Source of the DNA: an uncultured Clostridia bacterium | Lineage (GTDB): Bacteria > Bacillota > Clostridia > Oscillospirales > Ruminococcaceae | Assembly: GCA_947177545.1 (NCBI GenBank) | Contig: CAMWVF010000029.1 | Coordinates: 1 to 8,370 of the forward strand | Length of the DNA stretch: 8,370 nt | Direction: 5' to 3' | In this document: positions 1-6,366 of the stretch, one piece after another | Layout: each line of letters begins with the position of its first letter | How positions within the stretch are numbered: position 1 is the first letter of the stretch | Translations under genes and position numbers: made by a program | The notes under the pieces: generated by a model | Database searches by the model: none | What the model saw: only the letters and a program-made list of their open reading frames with translations | Told to the model about the DNA's origin: nothing

Positions 1-72
1 CACCCTGTTGTCAATGATAACAGGCTCGGCATTTCCATAAACGGGTCCAAGACCCCTGACGATCTTAAGCAA
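1..72 (-). CDS. fliH: FliH N-terminus (flagellar export ATPase regulator), partial
   Basis: Partial gene running off the left edge; 24 codons are visible. FliH is the cytoplasmic stator-like protein that binds the FliI export ATPase and ties it to the C-ring. The reading frame opens with a TTG codon at 72-70 that overlaps the fliG stop (TTGCTTAA) and stays open to the window edge. A GGAGAGG ribosome binding site inside the end of fliG lies 9 nt upstream of the TTG, which supports this start. The visible peptide begins LLKIVRG and later contains EPVIIDNRV, resembling the short basic start and 'IID' stretch seen in clostridial FliH proteins. Position directly after fliG is the strongest argument, since fliH follows fliG in the canonical operon. 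An ATG in another frame about 35 nt downstream is a weaker alternative. Confidence 0.6.
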   Translation of the reverse strand, partial: MLKIVRGLGPVYGNAEPVIIDNRV

Positions 73-1081
73 TTATCTCGTCCTCTCCGCTCTTTCCGAT
101 TACCAGCTCGCCCTCTTCTTCCAAGTGACGGATAATACCGACAATTCTCTGCTGAGCCTCGTCAACGTCACGCATACGAACGTTGTGCAGGTATTCGATC
201 TCCTGCTGTATAGACTCCTGCATTCTCTGCGGCATATTCGCATAAAGGGTAGCTGCGACCTCGGCGTTTGAGCCTTTGATTGCGACAGCCAGATCCTTTG
301 CCTCCACGTCTCTGATAAAACGCTGTATCGACATGGAATCCAAAGTAAGGATGTCCTCGAAAACGAACATTTTCTTTTTGATCTCGTCCACCAGAGCAGG
401 GTCTTTCGCAGACAGTTCGTCGAAGATGAACTTCTCCGTTCCGCGGTCTACCTTGTTCAAGATGTCCGCAACGTAGTTTACGCCGCCGACCTCTGTAAGA
501 TCCATGGAAACAACTGCTGCAAATCTTCTCTCCAGCGTGGACTCAACAGCCTTAATAGTCTCCGGCGAAGCGGATTCCATCTTAGCGATTCTTTCAACGA
601 CTTCCGCGCGTTTTTCCTTAGGAAGTTCCTGCAAAACCTTGGAAGCCTGTTCTGAATTTACATATGAAAGCACCAGTGCGATAGTCTGAGGGTGCTCGCT
701 TTGGATAATGGCAAGCAGATTCTTGTAGTCCGACTTTCTGATAAACTCGAACGACTTGGACTGCATGGACTTGGAAACTCTGTCCATAAGCTTCTGCGCC
801 ATTTCCGGACCGTAAGCCTTTTCCAGTACGGAACGGGCGTAGTCCAGACCGCCCTCTGTAATTACCTTCTGCGTCAGACAAAGCTCGTAGAACTCATTAA
901 GCACTGCGTCAACCTTGTCTATCTCTATGTATGGCATACTTGATACTTCAAAGGTCAGCTTTTCAACCTCGTCCTCGCCAAGCCGCTTATACACCTCCGA
1001 AGCGTTTTCAGCTCCTATGGAGGTTACAACTATTGCCGCTTTCTGTAGGGTGGTAAGCTCCACTTCTTCAACTTCTGGCAT
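65..1081 (-). CDS. fliG: Flagellar motor switch protein FliG
   Basis: Rotor protein of the flagellar switch complex. It sits on the cytoplasmic face of the FliF ring, binds FliM, and its C-terminal domain meets the MotA stator to generate torque. The product is 338 residues, the usual family length. The N-terminal domain (about 1-105) begins with LTTLQKAAIVVTSIG, the FliF-binding part. The middle domain carries the EHPQ motif at 129-132 followed by TIALVLSY, which binds FliM. The GG hinge of GGVNYVADILN lies at 199-200 and the MFVFEDI (MFxF) motif at 238-244. The C-terminus has the DVDEAQQRIVGIIRHL helix and ends GEDEIIA. The start ATG is two bases after the fliF stop and has an AGGAGG site 7 nt upstream inside fliF, so translational coupling is likely. 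Its stop overlaps the presumed fliH start. No odd residues noted. Confidence 0.97.
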   Translation of the reverse strand: MPEVEEVELTTLQKAAIVVTSIGAENASEVYKRLGEDEVEKLTFEVSSMPYIEIDKVDAVLNEFYELCLTQKVITEGGLDYARSVLEKAYGPEMAQKLMDRVSKSMQSKSFEFIRKSDYKNLLAIIQSEHPQTIALVLSYVNSEQASKVLQELPKEKRAEVVERIAKMESASPETIKAVESTLERRFAAVVSMDLTEVGGVNYVADILNKVDRGTEKFIFDELSAKDPALVDEIKKKMFVFEDILTLDSMSIQRFIRDVEAKDLAVAIKGSNAEVAATLYANMPQRMQESIQQEIEYLHNVRMRDVDEAQQRIVGIIRHLEEEGELVIGKSGEDEIIA

Positions 1082-1083
1082 AA

Positions 1084-2718
1084 TTATTCCTCCTCACTCT
1101 TGATCCAGCTCTTAAGCAGCTGTGCAACAATTTCGGGACTGTGGTTTGCAAACTCCGTAATTTCGCGTCTGATAACGACCTCCTTGGTCTCGATCTGCTC
1201 GTCTGTAAGGCTCGGCACCTCGACGCCCATATCGGTATCCGAAAGTACGAACATATCCACCGGCTCCTCGCCGTCCACGCCCACAAGTCCGCTTGTCTCG
1301 ATGATCTGCTTCTCGAATTCCTTTCTCTGCTTCTTTGCGTTGCCCGAAATAATAGCCATAATAACAAAGAGCGCGATAAGGAGTATAAGCAGTATAGCTC
1401 CCACAAGAACAAGCTGATTGAACGTAAGACCGAACAGGTATGTAGGCTCTGCCGGCTCAAGCTCGAAAGTGCTTTCAAACTTGGGAAGATTGATTACCGA
1501 AACAAGGTCATCATAGAATTCGGGTCTTATTGAAGCCGCCTTTCCCGCCGCGTCGATAAGACCGAGCCTTGTTGTCTCGGCAAGATAATCAGTGTAAACA
1601 ACCACCGAAACGGACAGATCCTCTATCCTGTAGCCGTCCTTTTCGATCTGCTCCTTGAATGTGTCAACAAGATATGTATTCGAGAATGAATTCTCGCTCC
1701 ATGCACCTGTGCCGTTGGTGTCGCCTGTAGGGTATGTATCGTCAGCATTGCCCTCAACGCCTACAACGCCTCCGTTAACGGTAGTTCCGCCCGAAGCGTC
1801 GCTTCCGTCCGCATGGCTGAGAACGCCTGCCGCGCCGTTGTTGGAATCGCCTGTGTAGTTGACCTCCTCGCTGACCTGATTATCGGAGTTCAGCAGACCG
1901 ATATTTACCGCAACATAAGCTCCGTCCTCGCCGTATGCGGGGATAAGCATTCCAAGTATGCTTTCCTCGATGCTTTCTTCTATCTGTGTCTTAAAGGCAA
2001 ACTTTTTGGTCTCCTGGACTACCTGGTCATAATCCGCCTCAAGGTCGATTATCTGGGGTATGCCGTAGTTGTCGATGATCTCGACGTTGTCGTCCGTAAG
2101 ACCCGTAACAGTCATTTTTACAAGGTTTTTTATACCCGTTATCTGCTTGTTTGAAAGCTTATCTATCCCGTCAAGAGTAAGCTTTACCGAAGCCTTGGGG
2201 TATTCCCTTACAGCCGAAATAACCGTGTTTTTCTGCTTAGGGATAGAAATATTTACCTCTGCGGCAGCGATCTGTTCCATCTCGCTTAACTGAGCCGCAA
2301 GACGGTTCTGAGTGTCTATCTGATAAGACAGCTCGCTCTGCGACTCGGTGTCGAACATACCCGTATCTGTGGAAAGAGCGTAATTCTTTCCGCTTTTAGG
2401 ATAATTCTGCAAAGCAAGCTGCATTACAATGTCGTTTTCGGTTCCCTGCAAGACCGAGATATCGGTGCCGTTCAGAAGCCGCACGTCATAGTTCAGCCCC
2501 TGAATGATAGATACCATTTCCGAAGCCTCTGCCGTTTCAAGCCCCTGATATATAGTTATGTATTCTTTCTTGTTCAAATTCGCCGTAATTATTATCGCGG
2601 CAACTATTATTACCACGAGCGAAGCCGCAAGTCCCAGATAAATAGCCCTGTGCTTCTTATCCTGCGACTCCCAGGTCGTTTTTACGGACTTGACAACCTT
2701 TTCAATTCTCTCATTCAT
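1084..2718 (-). CDS. fliF: Flagellar MS-ring protein FliF
   Basis: Forms the membrane-embedded MS ring that houses the export gate and carries the switch. The product is 544 residues, a normal length. The first membrane helix is at about 25-47 and the second at about 435-458. Between them lie the ring-building motifs, including the LALQNYPKSG region (about 101-110), SELSYQIDTQNRLAAQLSEMEQI-type secretin-like fold residues (128-150), and NISIPKQKN (156-164). A Gly/Ser/Asp/Asn-rich stretch at about 287-347 replaces the usual 'PGVLSNQPP' region in the ring-building domain 3 collar; GVLSHADG is its recognisable remnant. The C-terminal tail HSPEIVAQLLKSWIK (526-540) matches the FliG-binding segment. 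AAGGAAGGA lies 11 nt before the ATG. It is preceded by fliE and followed two bases later by fliG. Confidence 0.97.
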   Translation of the reverse strand: MNERIEKVVKSVKTTWESQDKKHRAIYLGLAASLVVIIVAAIIITANLNKKEYITIYQGLETAEASEMVSIIQGLNYDVRLLNGTDISVLQGTENDIVMQLALQNYPKSGKNYALSTDTGMFDTESQSELSYQIDTQNRLAAQLSEMEQIAAAEVNISIPKQKNTVISAVREYPKASVKLTLDGIDKLSNKQITGIKNLVKMTVTGLTDDNVEIIDNYGIPQIIDLEADYDQVVQETKKFAFKTQIEESIEESILGMLIPAYGEDGAYVAVNIGLLNSDNQVSEEVNYTGDSNNGAAGVLSHADGSDASGGTTVNGGVVGVEGNADDTYPTGDTNGTGAWSENSFSNTYLVDTFKEQIEKDGYRIEDLSVSVVVYTDYLAETTRLGLIDAAGKAASIRPEFYDDLVSVINLPKFESTFELEPAEPTYLFGLTFNQLVLVGAILLILLIALFVIMAIISGNAKKQRKEFEKQIIETSGLVGVDGEEPVDMFVLSDTDMGVEVPSLTDEQIETKEVVIRREITEFANHSPEIVAQLLKSWIKSEEE

Positions 2719-2767
2719 TATCCGTATATTCCTTCCTTATTTAATGCGTACCGGTGATCACACCAAA

Positions 2768-3079
2768 TCACATAGAGATCTGGAGAATTGAATTATATGC
2801 GTTTACCGCCGCATCCTTAACGGCAACGAACGTGTCCACCGCTACGGAAGCCTTTGTCATATTATTGTAAATTGTGTGCAGGTCGTCGATCTCGCCGAGG
2901 GTAAGCTTTACAGAATCCTCCTGGACGGTTTTCTGGGTATCCTGCACCTCTTGGAATATCTCCTTGAAAACGTCCGAAAATTTGGGTGCGTCGTCATTGC
3001 CGGCAGCGTCAGTGATCTCCGTCCTGTCGAAAAGCGACTCAACAGGGGTGATATTGCTGCTTATAGGAACTATAAACAT
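2768..3079 (-). CDS. fliE: Flagellar hook-basal body protein FliE
   Basis: Small helical protein that joins the MS ring to the proximal rod and is needed before rod export can proceed. It is 103 residues, typical of FliE. The N-terminus (1-32) is variable and polar. The conserved part runs from KFSDVFKEIFQEV (33-45) through GEIDDLHTI (62-70) to the C-terminal VKDAAVNAYNSILQISM (87-103), which matches the family pattern 'vrnk..eAY.eimrm.v'. AAAGGAG lies 9 nt before the ATG. It sits 83 nt after flgC and 49 nt before fliF, the order flgB-flgC-fliE-fliF being standard in Firmicutes. No signal peptide, as expected for a protein exported by the flagellar type III system. Confidence 0.95.
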   Translation of the reverse strand: MFIVPISSNITPVESLFDRTEITDAAGNDDAPKFSDVFKEIFQEVQDTQKTVQEDSVKLTLGEIDDLHTIYNNMTKASVAVDTFVAVKDAAVNAYNSILQISM

Positions 3080-3162
3080 GATCTTAAACTCCTTTATAAT
3101 AATATTAAGAATTGCCTTAAAAAATCAAAAGTCTGTCTTATTCTGCAAAACGTACTGCCAAA

Positions 3163-3663
3163 TTATTTGCCCGTAAGGGTCATTGCCTTTGAAAGCATTG
3201 ACTGAACAGCTCTCATAGCCGAAATATTAGCCTCGTAGGAGCGCTGTGCGGCGATCAGATCCATCTGCTCCTTGGCATTGTCGACGTTGCTTTTGTATAT
3301 GTAGCCGTCCTCGTCAGCGAGGGGGTTCGTGGGGTCGTAAACGGGAACAAACGGAGCGTCGTCCTCAATGACCTCCGCCACCATTACGCCTGCGTCCTTG
3401 TACTTATTTGCGTGAGCAAGATAATAAGTACCTCTGTCGTACTTTTTGGTACGCTGCATATTCGCCATTTCAGCGTACTTGTCCAGAACCTCGCTGAACT
3501 GTTTTTTCTCCGAAAAAACAACAAGCTGACGGCAGTAGGGGTCGCCGCCCGGCTCTGTGTTGTAATCCTCCTGATGAGCAATGTTCTGAAGATCGATATC
3601 TATACGTAGCCTCTGCGCTGAAAGCGCTGAAGCCGCCATGTCGAGAGAACTTATAAAAGCCAT
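3163..3663 (-). CDS. flgC: Flagellar basal-body rod protein FlgC
   Basis: Proximal rod subunit exported through the flagellar type III apparatus. It has 166 residues, slightly longer than many FlgC proteins. The start AFISSLDMAASALSAQRLRID matches the family N-terminal helix. The C-terminal part is highly typical: VAEVIEDDAPFVPVYDPTNPLADEDGYIY (95-123), then KSNVDNAKEQMDLIAAQRSYEANISAMRAVQSMLSKAMTLTGK in the terminal helix. The usual NIANANT motif reads NIAHQEDYNT here (27-36), and PYRRQ is PYCRQ (42-46), so the segment after the first helix is divergent. The ATG at 3663 has GGAG 6 nt upstream. A stronger AAAGGAGG site lies about 35 nt upstream, in front of a five-codon reading frame, and may contribute to translation. 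Confidence 0.95.
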   Translation of the reverse strand: MAFISSLDMAASALSAQRLRIDIDLQNIAHQEDYNTEPGGDPYCRQLVVFSEKKQFSEVLDKYAEMANMQRTKKYDRGTYYLAHANKYKDAGVMVAEVIEDDAPFVPVYDPTNPLADEDGYIYKSNVDNAKEQMDLIAAQRSYEANISAMRAVQSMLSKAMTLTGK

Positions 3664-3686
3664 ATCAAGCTCCGTATTCCATTATA

Positions 3687-3700
3687 AGGAACACGTTCCT
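3687..3700. repeat. 14-bp inverted repeat in the flgB-flgC spacer
   Basis: AGGAAC and GTTCCT flank a 2-base centre. On the minus-strand mRNA the right arm overlaps the last three bases of the AAAGGAGG ribosome binding site at 3705-3698. A small hairpin with 5 paired bases and a 4-nt loop could therefore mask that site. It might equally be chance. Confidence 0.4.
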
Positions 3701-3717
3701 CCTTTCAAACAATTATT

Positions 3718-4146
3718 TTATCCCTTTGAAACCGCTTTCCGTATCATTGAATAGTTGTTGTTAAGATAGTCCATAAGCGCGCCGTACTGATACTGCGCGT
3801 CTGCAAGAGCAGTCTGTTCCTTTTCCATGTCGACGTTGTTTCCGTCCATTATCTGATTGGTGTTGGTCTCGTACGTTGTAATAACGGACAGCTTGGGAGC
3901 CGTACCTCCGTTCATAAGGTTAGCCTCCTCGACCTGACCCTTATGACCGCAGAGATCGTGGGTAATGCCTCCGTGGTATTTGCACTTGCACCTTTCCTCC
4001 AGAAGAAGCTTGAACTCAACTGTTTTTGCCTTATAGTCGGGGGTATCAATGTTATTGAGGTTGTGATTTATAACTCTCTGCTTATACCATGTTGCGTCCA
4101 GAGCCTGTTCGGCAAGGCTGTGGGCAGAACTGTCAAAAAGTCCCAT
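3718..4146 (-). CDS. flgB: Flagellar basal-body rod protein FlgB
   Basis: Proximal rod subunit and first gene of the flagellar operon. It has 142 residues, normal for FlgB. The N-terminal helix (about 5-30) leads into NNIDTPDYKAKTVEF (31-45), the FlgB version of the axial-protein motif 'NiANadTPgYKA.dv.F'. The C-terminal part NQIMDGNNVDMEKEQTALADAQYQYGALMDYLNNNYSMIRKAVSKG matches the family, including the 'DGNnVdmE.E...la.n...Y' pattern. The central linker is odd: residues 53-68 hold three Cys and three His in the order CxCxxH-x4-HxxCxH. AGAAAGGA lies about 9 nt upstream of the ATG. Upstream is AT-rich promoter DNA; downstream is flgC after 54 nt. Confidence 0.95.
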   Translation of the reverse strand: MGLFDSSAHSLAEQALDATWYKQRVINHNLNNIDTPDYKAKTVEFKLLLEERCKCKYHGGITHDLCGHKGQVEEANLMNGGTAPKLSVITTYETNTNQIMDGNNVDMEKEQTALADAQYQYGALMDYLNNNYSMIRKAVSKG

Positions 4147-4184
4147 AAAAGTCAGTCCTTTCTGCGGAAGATGATCCCGCCAAA

Positions 4185-4190
4185 ATTATA
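4185..4190 (-). promoter_or_regulatory. Candidate flgB-proximal -10 element
   Basis: A perfect TATAAT on the minus strand. It would start transcription near 4178, giving a leader of about 32 nt that contains the flgB ribosome binding site. No good -35 hexamer is present 16-18 nt upstream, so it would be weak or need an activator, or be a chance match in AT-rich DNA. Confidence 0.35.
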
Positions 4191-4232
4191 CATATTTAAT
4201 ATAGATGTTAAGCGGATAATTATTCAATCATA

Positions 4233-4261
4233 AGTATACAACATTTTGAAAAAAAATGCAA
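4233..4261 (-). promoter_or_regulatory. Candidate sigma-A promoter of the flagellar operon
   Basis: On the minus strand, TTGCAT (4261-4256) is followed after exactly 17 nt by TATACT (4238-4233), five of six -10 consensus bases and three of six -35 bases. It would give a 5' leader of about 80 nt before flgB. A 6-bp inverted repeat, CATTTT and AAAATG (4258-4253 and 4247-4242), lies across the end of the -35 and the spacer and could be an operator, though the base composition makes chance plausible. Confidence 0.45.
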
Positions 4262-4473
4262 GCGGAATACAAAATAAATCTCACAAACTATGTAAAAAAT
4301 TTTAATGAAATTCTATTAATTTTCCCTAAACCACACAAAAAACTCCTTACTCTTATAAATTATCCCCATTTTACATCAAAAAATTTGTTAAATTTGCACA
4401 GCCACCTAACTTTATACATAAGGGAATAAAAATATATAACTTATACAAATTGTTAATATCCAGCCACAATCGT

Positions 4474-4508
4474 AAAAAAACAAGTGTTGGTAAAGCTATC
4501 CAACACTT
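4474..4508 (-). terminator. Rho-independent terminator after the DUF975 gene
   Basis: On the minus strand, AAGTGTTGG (4508-4500) and CCAACACTT (4490-4482) form a perfect 9-bp stem with a 9-nt loop, followed after one G by seven T (4480-4474). It starts 32 nt after the DUF975 stop codon. It separates that gene from the flagellar operon, so flgB should have its own promoter. Confidence 0.88.
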
Positions 4509-4539
4509 AAAAAATTAATAGTTTTTTAAATAACAAAGG

Positions 4540-5304
4540 TCACTGCGGATACACTTCTCCGCTGTAAAAATTCGGGTTTATCTCCCTGATGTCGATAACG
4601 CCTCTTGCAGCGGCGTCAGCCTTTATCTCCTCGTAGGCGAAAGCACGGGCGGCATAATAGTACGGAAAAACATAAACTATGCCGAGAATACCAAAAGTAA
4701 ATGATGACAATATATTCCAGCCAATGAAGCTGAGATTGAGGTAGAAAATATCCCACTTGTGACCGTCCATCATTATTTTGCTTAGCTCAATGGCACGGCT
4801 CGCCGGTATATTCGGGTTTTCCCCCTTTATGTACAAAGCCTGTGAGTAACTAAGGCTCTTGATTATCCCGGGTATTATAAACAGGAGCATCCACAAATAA
4901 GTAAAAACGCTGATGAGAACACCCGTGCCGATATTGCTCCAAAGGTGAGCCGGCTTGTAGGGAGACAATATCTCGCCGAGGGTGGTCTGACGGTAGATAG
5001 AGCTTCTGTACCAACCGAAAAGACCTATAATAAGGGGAAATTCCGCCGCAGCCATAAGTAAGCCGGCAGCGATAGAGACTATCGACAGCATCAGCGAGAC
5101 GGCAGTAGTCCCCGCTGCGGAATAAGCCGCGGCTCTCATAAAAAGAACAAAAATAAAGCTGACTATCGTTATGAAAATTCTCAAAGCTATTCCGATAGCC
5201 ATAGCCATTCCAAAGAAAATAAGTATCGACACTATCGAATTGCCCATGTTATTTTTGTAAAAAAGCCTCGCGTTGCTCTTTATCCTGCTGTGATCGTAAC
5301 CCAT
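4540..5304 (-). CDS. DUF975 family integral membrane protein
   Basis: Membrane protein of unknown function, 254 residues. It matches the DUF975 pattern common in Firmicutes: an N-terminal RIKSNARLFYKNNMGNS segment, a central FIIPGIIKSLSYSQALYI (142-159), ENPNIPASRAIELSKIMMDGHKWDIFYLNLSFIGW (162-196), and a final PYYYAARAFAYEE (214-226). Hydrophobic segments lie at about 23-56, 66-97, 125-147 and 188-218, allowing four to six helices. No signal peptide or catalytic motif is visible. The C-terminal tail is polar and probably cytoplasmic. GGAGGT lies 7 nt before the ATG. A weak promoter (CTGTCA, 18 nt, GATAAA, 5365-5336) may lie just upstream, next to a hairpin. It is followed by its own terminator, so it is probably monocistronic or the last gene after argF. 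Nothing links it functionally to either neighbour. Confidence 0.88.
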   Translation of the reverse strand: MGYDHSRIKSNARLFYKNNMGNSIVSILIFFGMAMAIGIALRIFITIVSFIFVLFMRAAAYSAAGTTAVSLMLSIVSIAAGLLMAAAEFPLIIGLFGWYRSSIYRQTTLGEILSPYKPAHLWSNIGTGVLISVFTYLWMLLFIIPGIIKSLSYSQALYIKGENPNIPASRAIELSKIMMDGHKWDIFYLNLSFIGWNILSSFTFGILGIVYVFPYYYAARAFAYEEIKADAAARGVIDIREINPNFYSGEVYPQ

Positions 5305-5353
5305 AATACTTACCTCCGTAATCCAAATTTTAACATTTATCCCGTTATTTGCC

Positions 5354-5407
5354 GCCCCTTGACAGGGGCTATGCAGGGTAACGGTTCGCCGTATCCCGCA
5401 TTGGGGC
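5354..5407. repeat. Structured inverted-repeat element between argF and the DUF975 gene
   Basis: Two hairpins lie side by side. The first pairs GCCCCT (5354-5359) with AGGGGC (5364-5369) around a 4-base loop. The second pairs ATGC, GGG and ACGG with CCGT, CCC and GCAT (5371-5401) around a 4-base loop, with one bulge and one 2x2 internal loop. A second GGGGC (5403-5407) could replace the near arm of the first hairpin and enclose the second one. No T-run follows on either strand, so this is not a standard terminator. It may be a 3' end structure of argF mRNA, a leader element of the DUF975 gene, or a copy of a dispersed intergenic repeat. Confidence 0.55.
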
Positions 5408-5424
5408 AGAACAATGGTGCAGGC

Positions 5425-6333
5425 TCAGTCTGCTGCCATTAATTTTACCATGACCGCTTTTTGCGCGTGAAGACGGTTCTCCGCCTCTTCAAAAATCTCG
5501 TTTGCGTGAGCCTCGAATACCTTTTCGGTAATTTCCTCCTCGCGGTGTGCGGGGAGACAGTGCTGCACCATAGCGTCAGACTTAGCCGCAGCCATTATCT
5601 CGTCGTTGACCTGATAGCCCTTGAAAGCAATACGGCGTTTCTCCGCTTCGCCCTCCTGACCCATGGAAGCCCACACGTCGGTGATGACAACGTCCGCATT
5701 TTCCGCAGCCTTAACGGGGGAGTCCGTCAGCTCAAAGCAGTCAAAGTCCTTTGCAAAGTCCAGCACCTGCTTGTCGGGGTGATAGCCCTCGGGACAAGCC
5801 ACGGACACGGACATTCCAACCTTTAAACAGCCCACGATAAGGGAGTTCGCCATGTTGTTTCCGTCGCCTATAAAGCACATCTTCAGTCCGTCAAACTGAC
5901 CCTTAAACTCACGTATAGTCATCAGATCCGCCAAAATCTGACAGGGGTGACAAAAGTCCGTAAGACCGTTTATAATGGGTATGCTGCCGTACTCCGCCAA
6001 GTCCTCAACTTCCTTTTGCTCAAAGGTACGTATCATAATGCCGTCCAGATAGCGGGACAAAACCCTCGCCGTGTCCTGCACAGGCTCGCCCCTGCCTATC
6101 TGCAAGTCATTTGAGGACAGAAACAGAGGATATCCTCCAAGCTGGTACATACCCGTCTCAAAGGAAACTCGGGTACGGGTGGACGCTTTCTGAAATATCA
6201 TTCCAAGGGACTTGCCCTTCAGGTGGGGGTGAGGGATACCGTGCTTCAACTCATATTTAAGCTGGTCCGCAAGGTTGAGTATGTCGATAATTTCCTCTTT
6301 TGACAGGTCAAGCATTTTAAGTAAGTGTTTCAT
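5425..6333 (-). CDS. argF: Ornithine carbamoyltransferase
   Basis: Transfers the carbamoyl group of carbamoyl phosphate to ornithine, giving citrulline, in cytosolic arginine synthesis. With the start at 6333 it has 302 residues, typical for the anabolic enzyme. Visible motifs: STRTR (51-55, carbamoyl-phosphate binding), HPCQ (129-132), DVWASMG (219-225, ornithine-binding loop) and HCLPAHR (258-264, with the catalytic-site Cys). These fit ornithine carbamoyltransferase rather than the N-acetyl- or N-succinyl-ornithine relatives. Three ATG codons are clustered at 6342, 6339 and 6333; the last is chosen because it gives the family-typical MKHLLKMLDLS start and good spacing (10 nt) from AAAGGA. 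The first would leave one base between AGGA and ATG. It lies 24 nt after the hydrolase gene, probably in one operon with argD. No classical terminator follows. Confidence 0.95.
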   Translation of the reverse strand: MKHLLKMLDLSKEEIIDILNLADQLKYELKHGIPHPHLKGKSLGMIFQKASTRTRVSFETGMYQLGGYPLFLSSNDLQIGRGEPVQDTARVLSRYLDGIMIRTFEQKEVEDLAEYGSIPIINGLTDFCHPCQILADLMTIREFKGQFDGLKMCFIGDGNNMANSLIVGCLKVGMSVSVACPEGYHPDKQVLDFAKDFDCFELTDSPVKAAENADVVITDVWASMGQEGEAEKRRIAFKGYQVNDEIMAAAKSDAMVQHCLPAHREEEITEKVFEAHANEIFEEAENRLHAQKAVMVKLMAAD

Positions 6334-6366
6334 TATCATCATTTCCTTTCAGTATATTTGAAAAAA

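Larger units (their letters stand above)
4147..4473. other. AT-rich intergenic region upstream of flgB
   Basis: About 327 bases between the terminator of the DUF975 gene and flgB. It holds no credible reading frame on either strand. It is strongly AT-rich with runs of A and T, as is common around promoters in low-G+C Firmicutes. Two candidate promoters for flgB lie in its left third. I see no conserved core of a cyclic-di-GMP riboswitch and no good SigD (sigma-28) consensus (TAAA then a CCGATAT-type -10). The part from about 4270 to 4470 has no feature I can name. Confidence 0.7.

Noticed and set aside
1068..1478. Minus-strand open frame of 136 codons inside fliF in another frame
   Set aside because: Arg/Ser/Leu-rich shadow translation of the fliF coding sequence; the true FliF frame there includes the second membrane helix and FliG-binding tail.
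4321..4360. AAGGAG with a GTG start (GTG TGG TTT...) as a small gene in the flgB leader
   Set aside because: The frame stops after six codons and shows no link to flgB; treated as chance in AT-rich DNA.
4147..4473. Possible cyclic-di-GMP riboswitch upstream of flgB
   Set aside because: Looked for because some clostridia have one here, but the conserved core with its GACGCAAAGC-type segment and tetraloop receptor is not visible on the minus strand.
5359..5364. Perfect TTGACA on the plus strand as a -35 element
   Set aside because: No -10-like hexamer lies 16-18 nt downstream on the plus strand and no plus-strand gene follows; the hexamer is part of a hairpin loop and stem.
5330..5424. Open stretch of about 30 codons after argF reading CPNAGYGEPLPC, as a small zinc-ribbon-like protein
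   Set aside because: It has no start codon after the preceding in-frame stop and no ribosome binding site of its own; better explained by the folded element it crosses.
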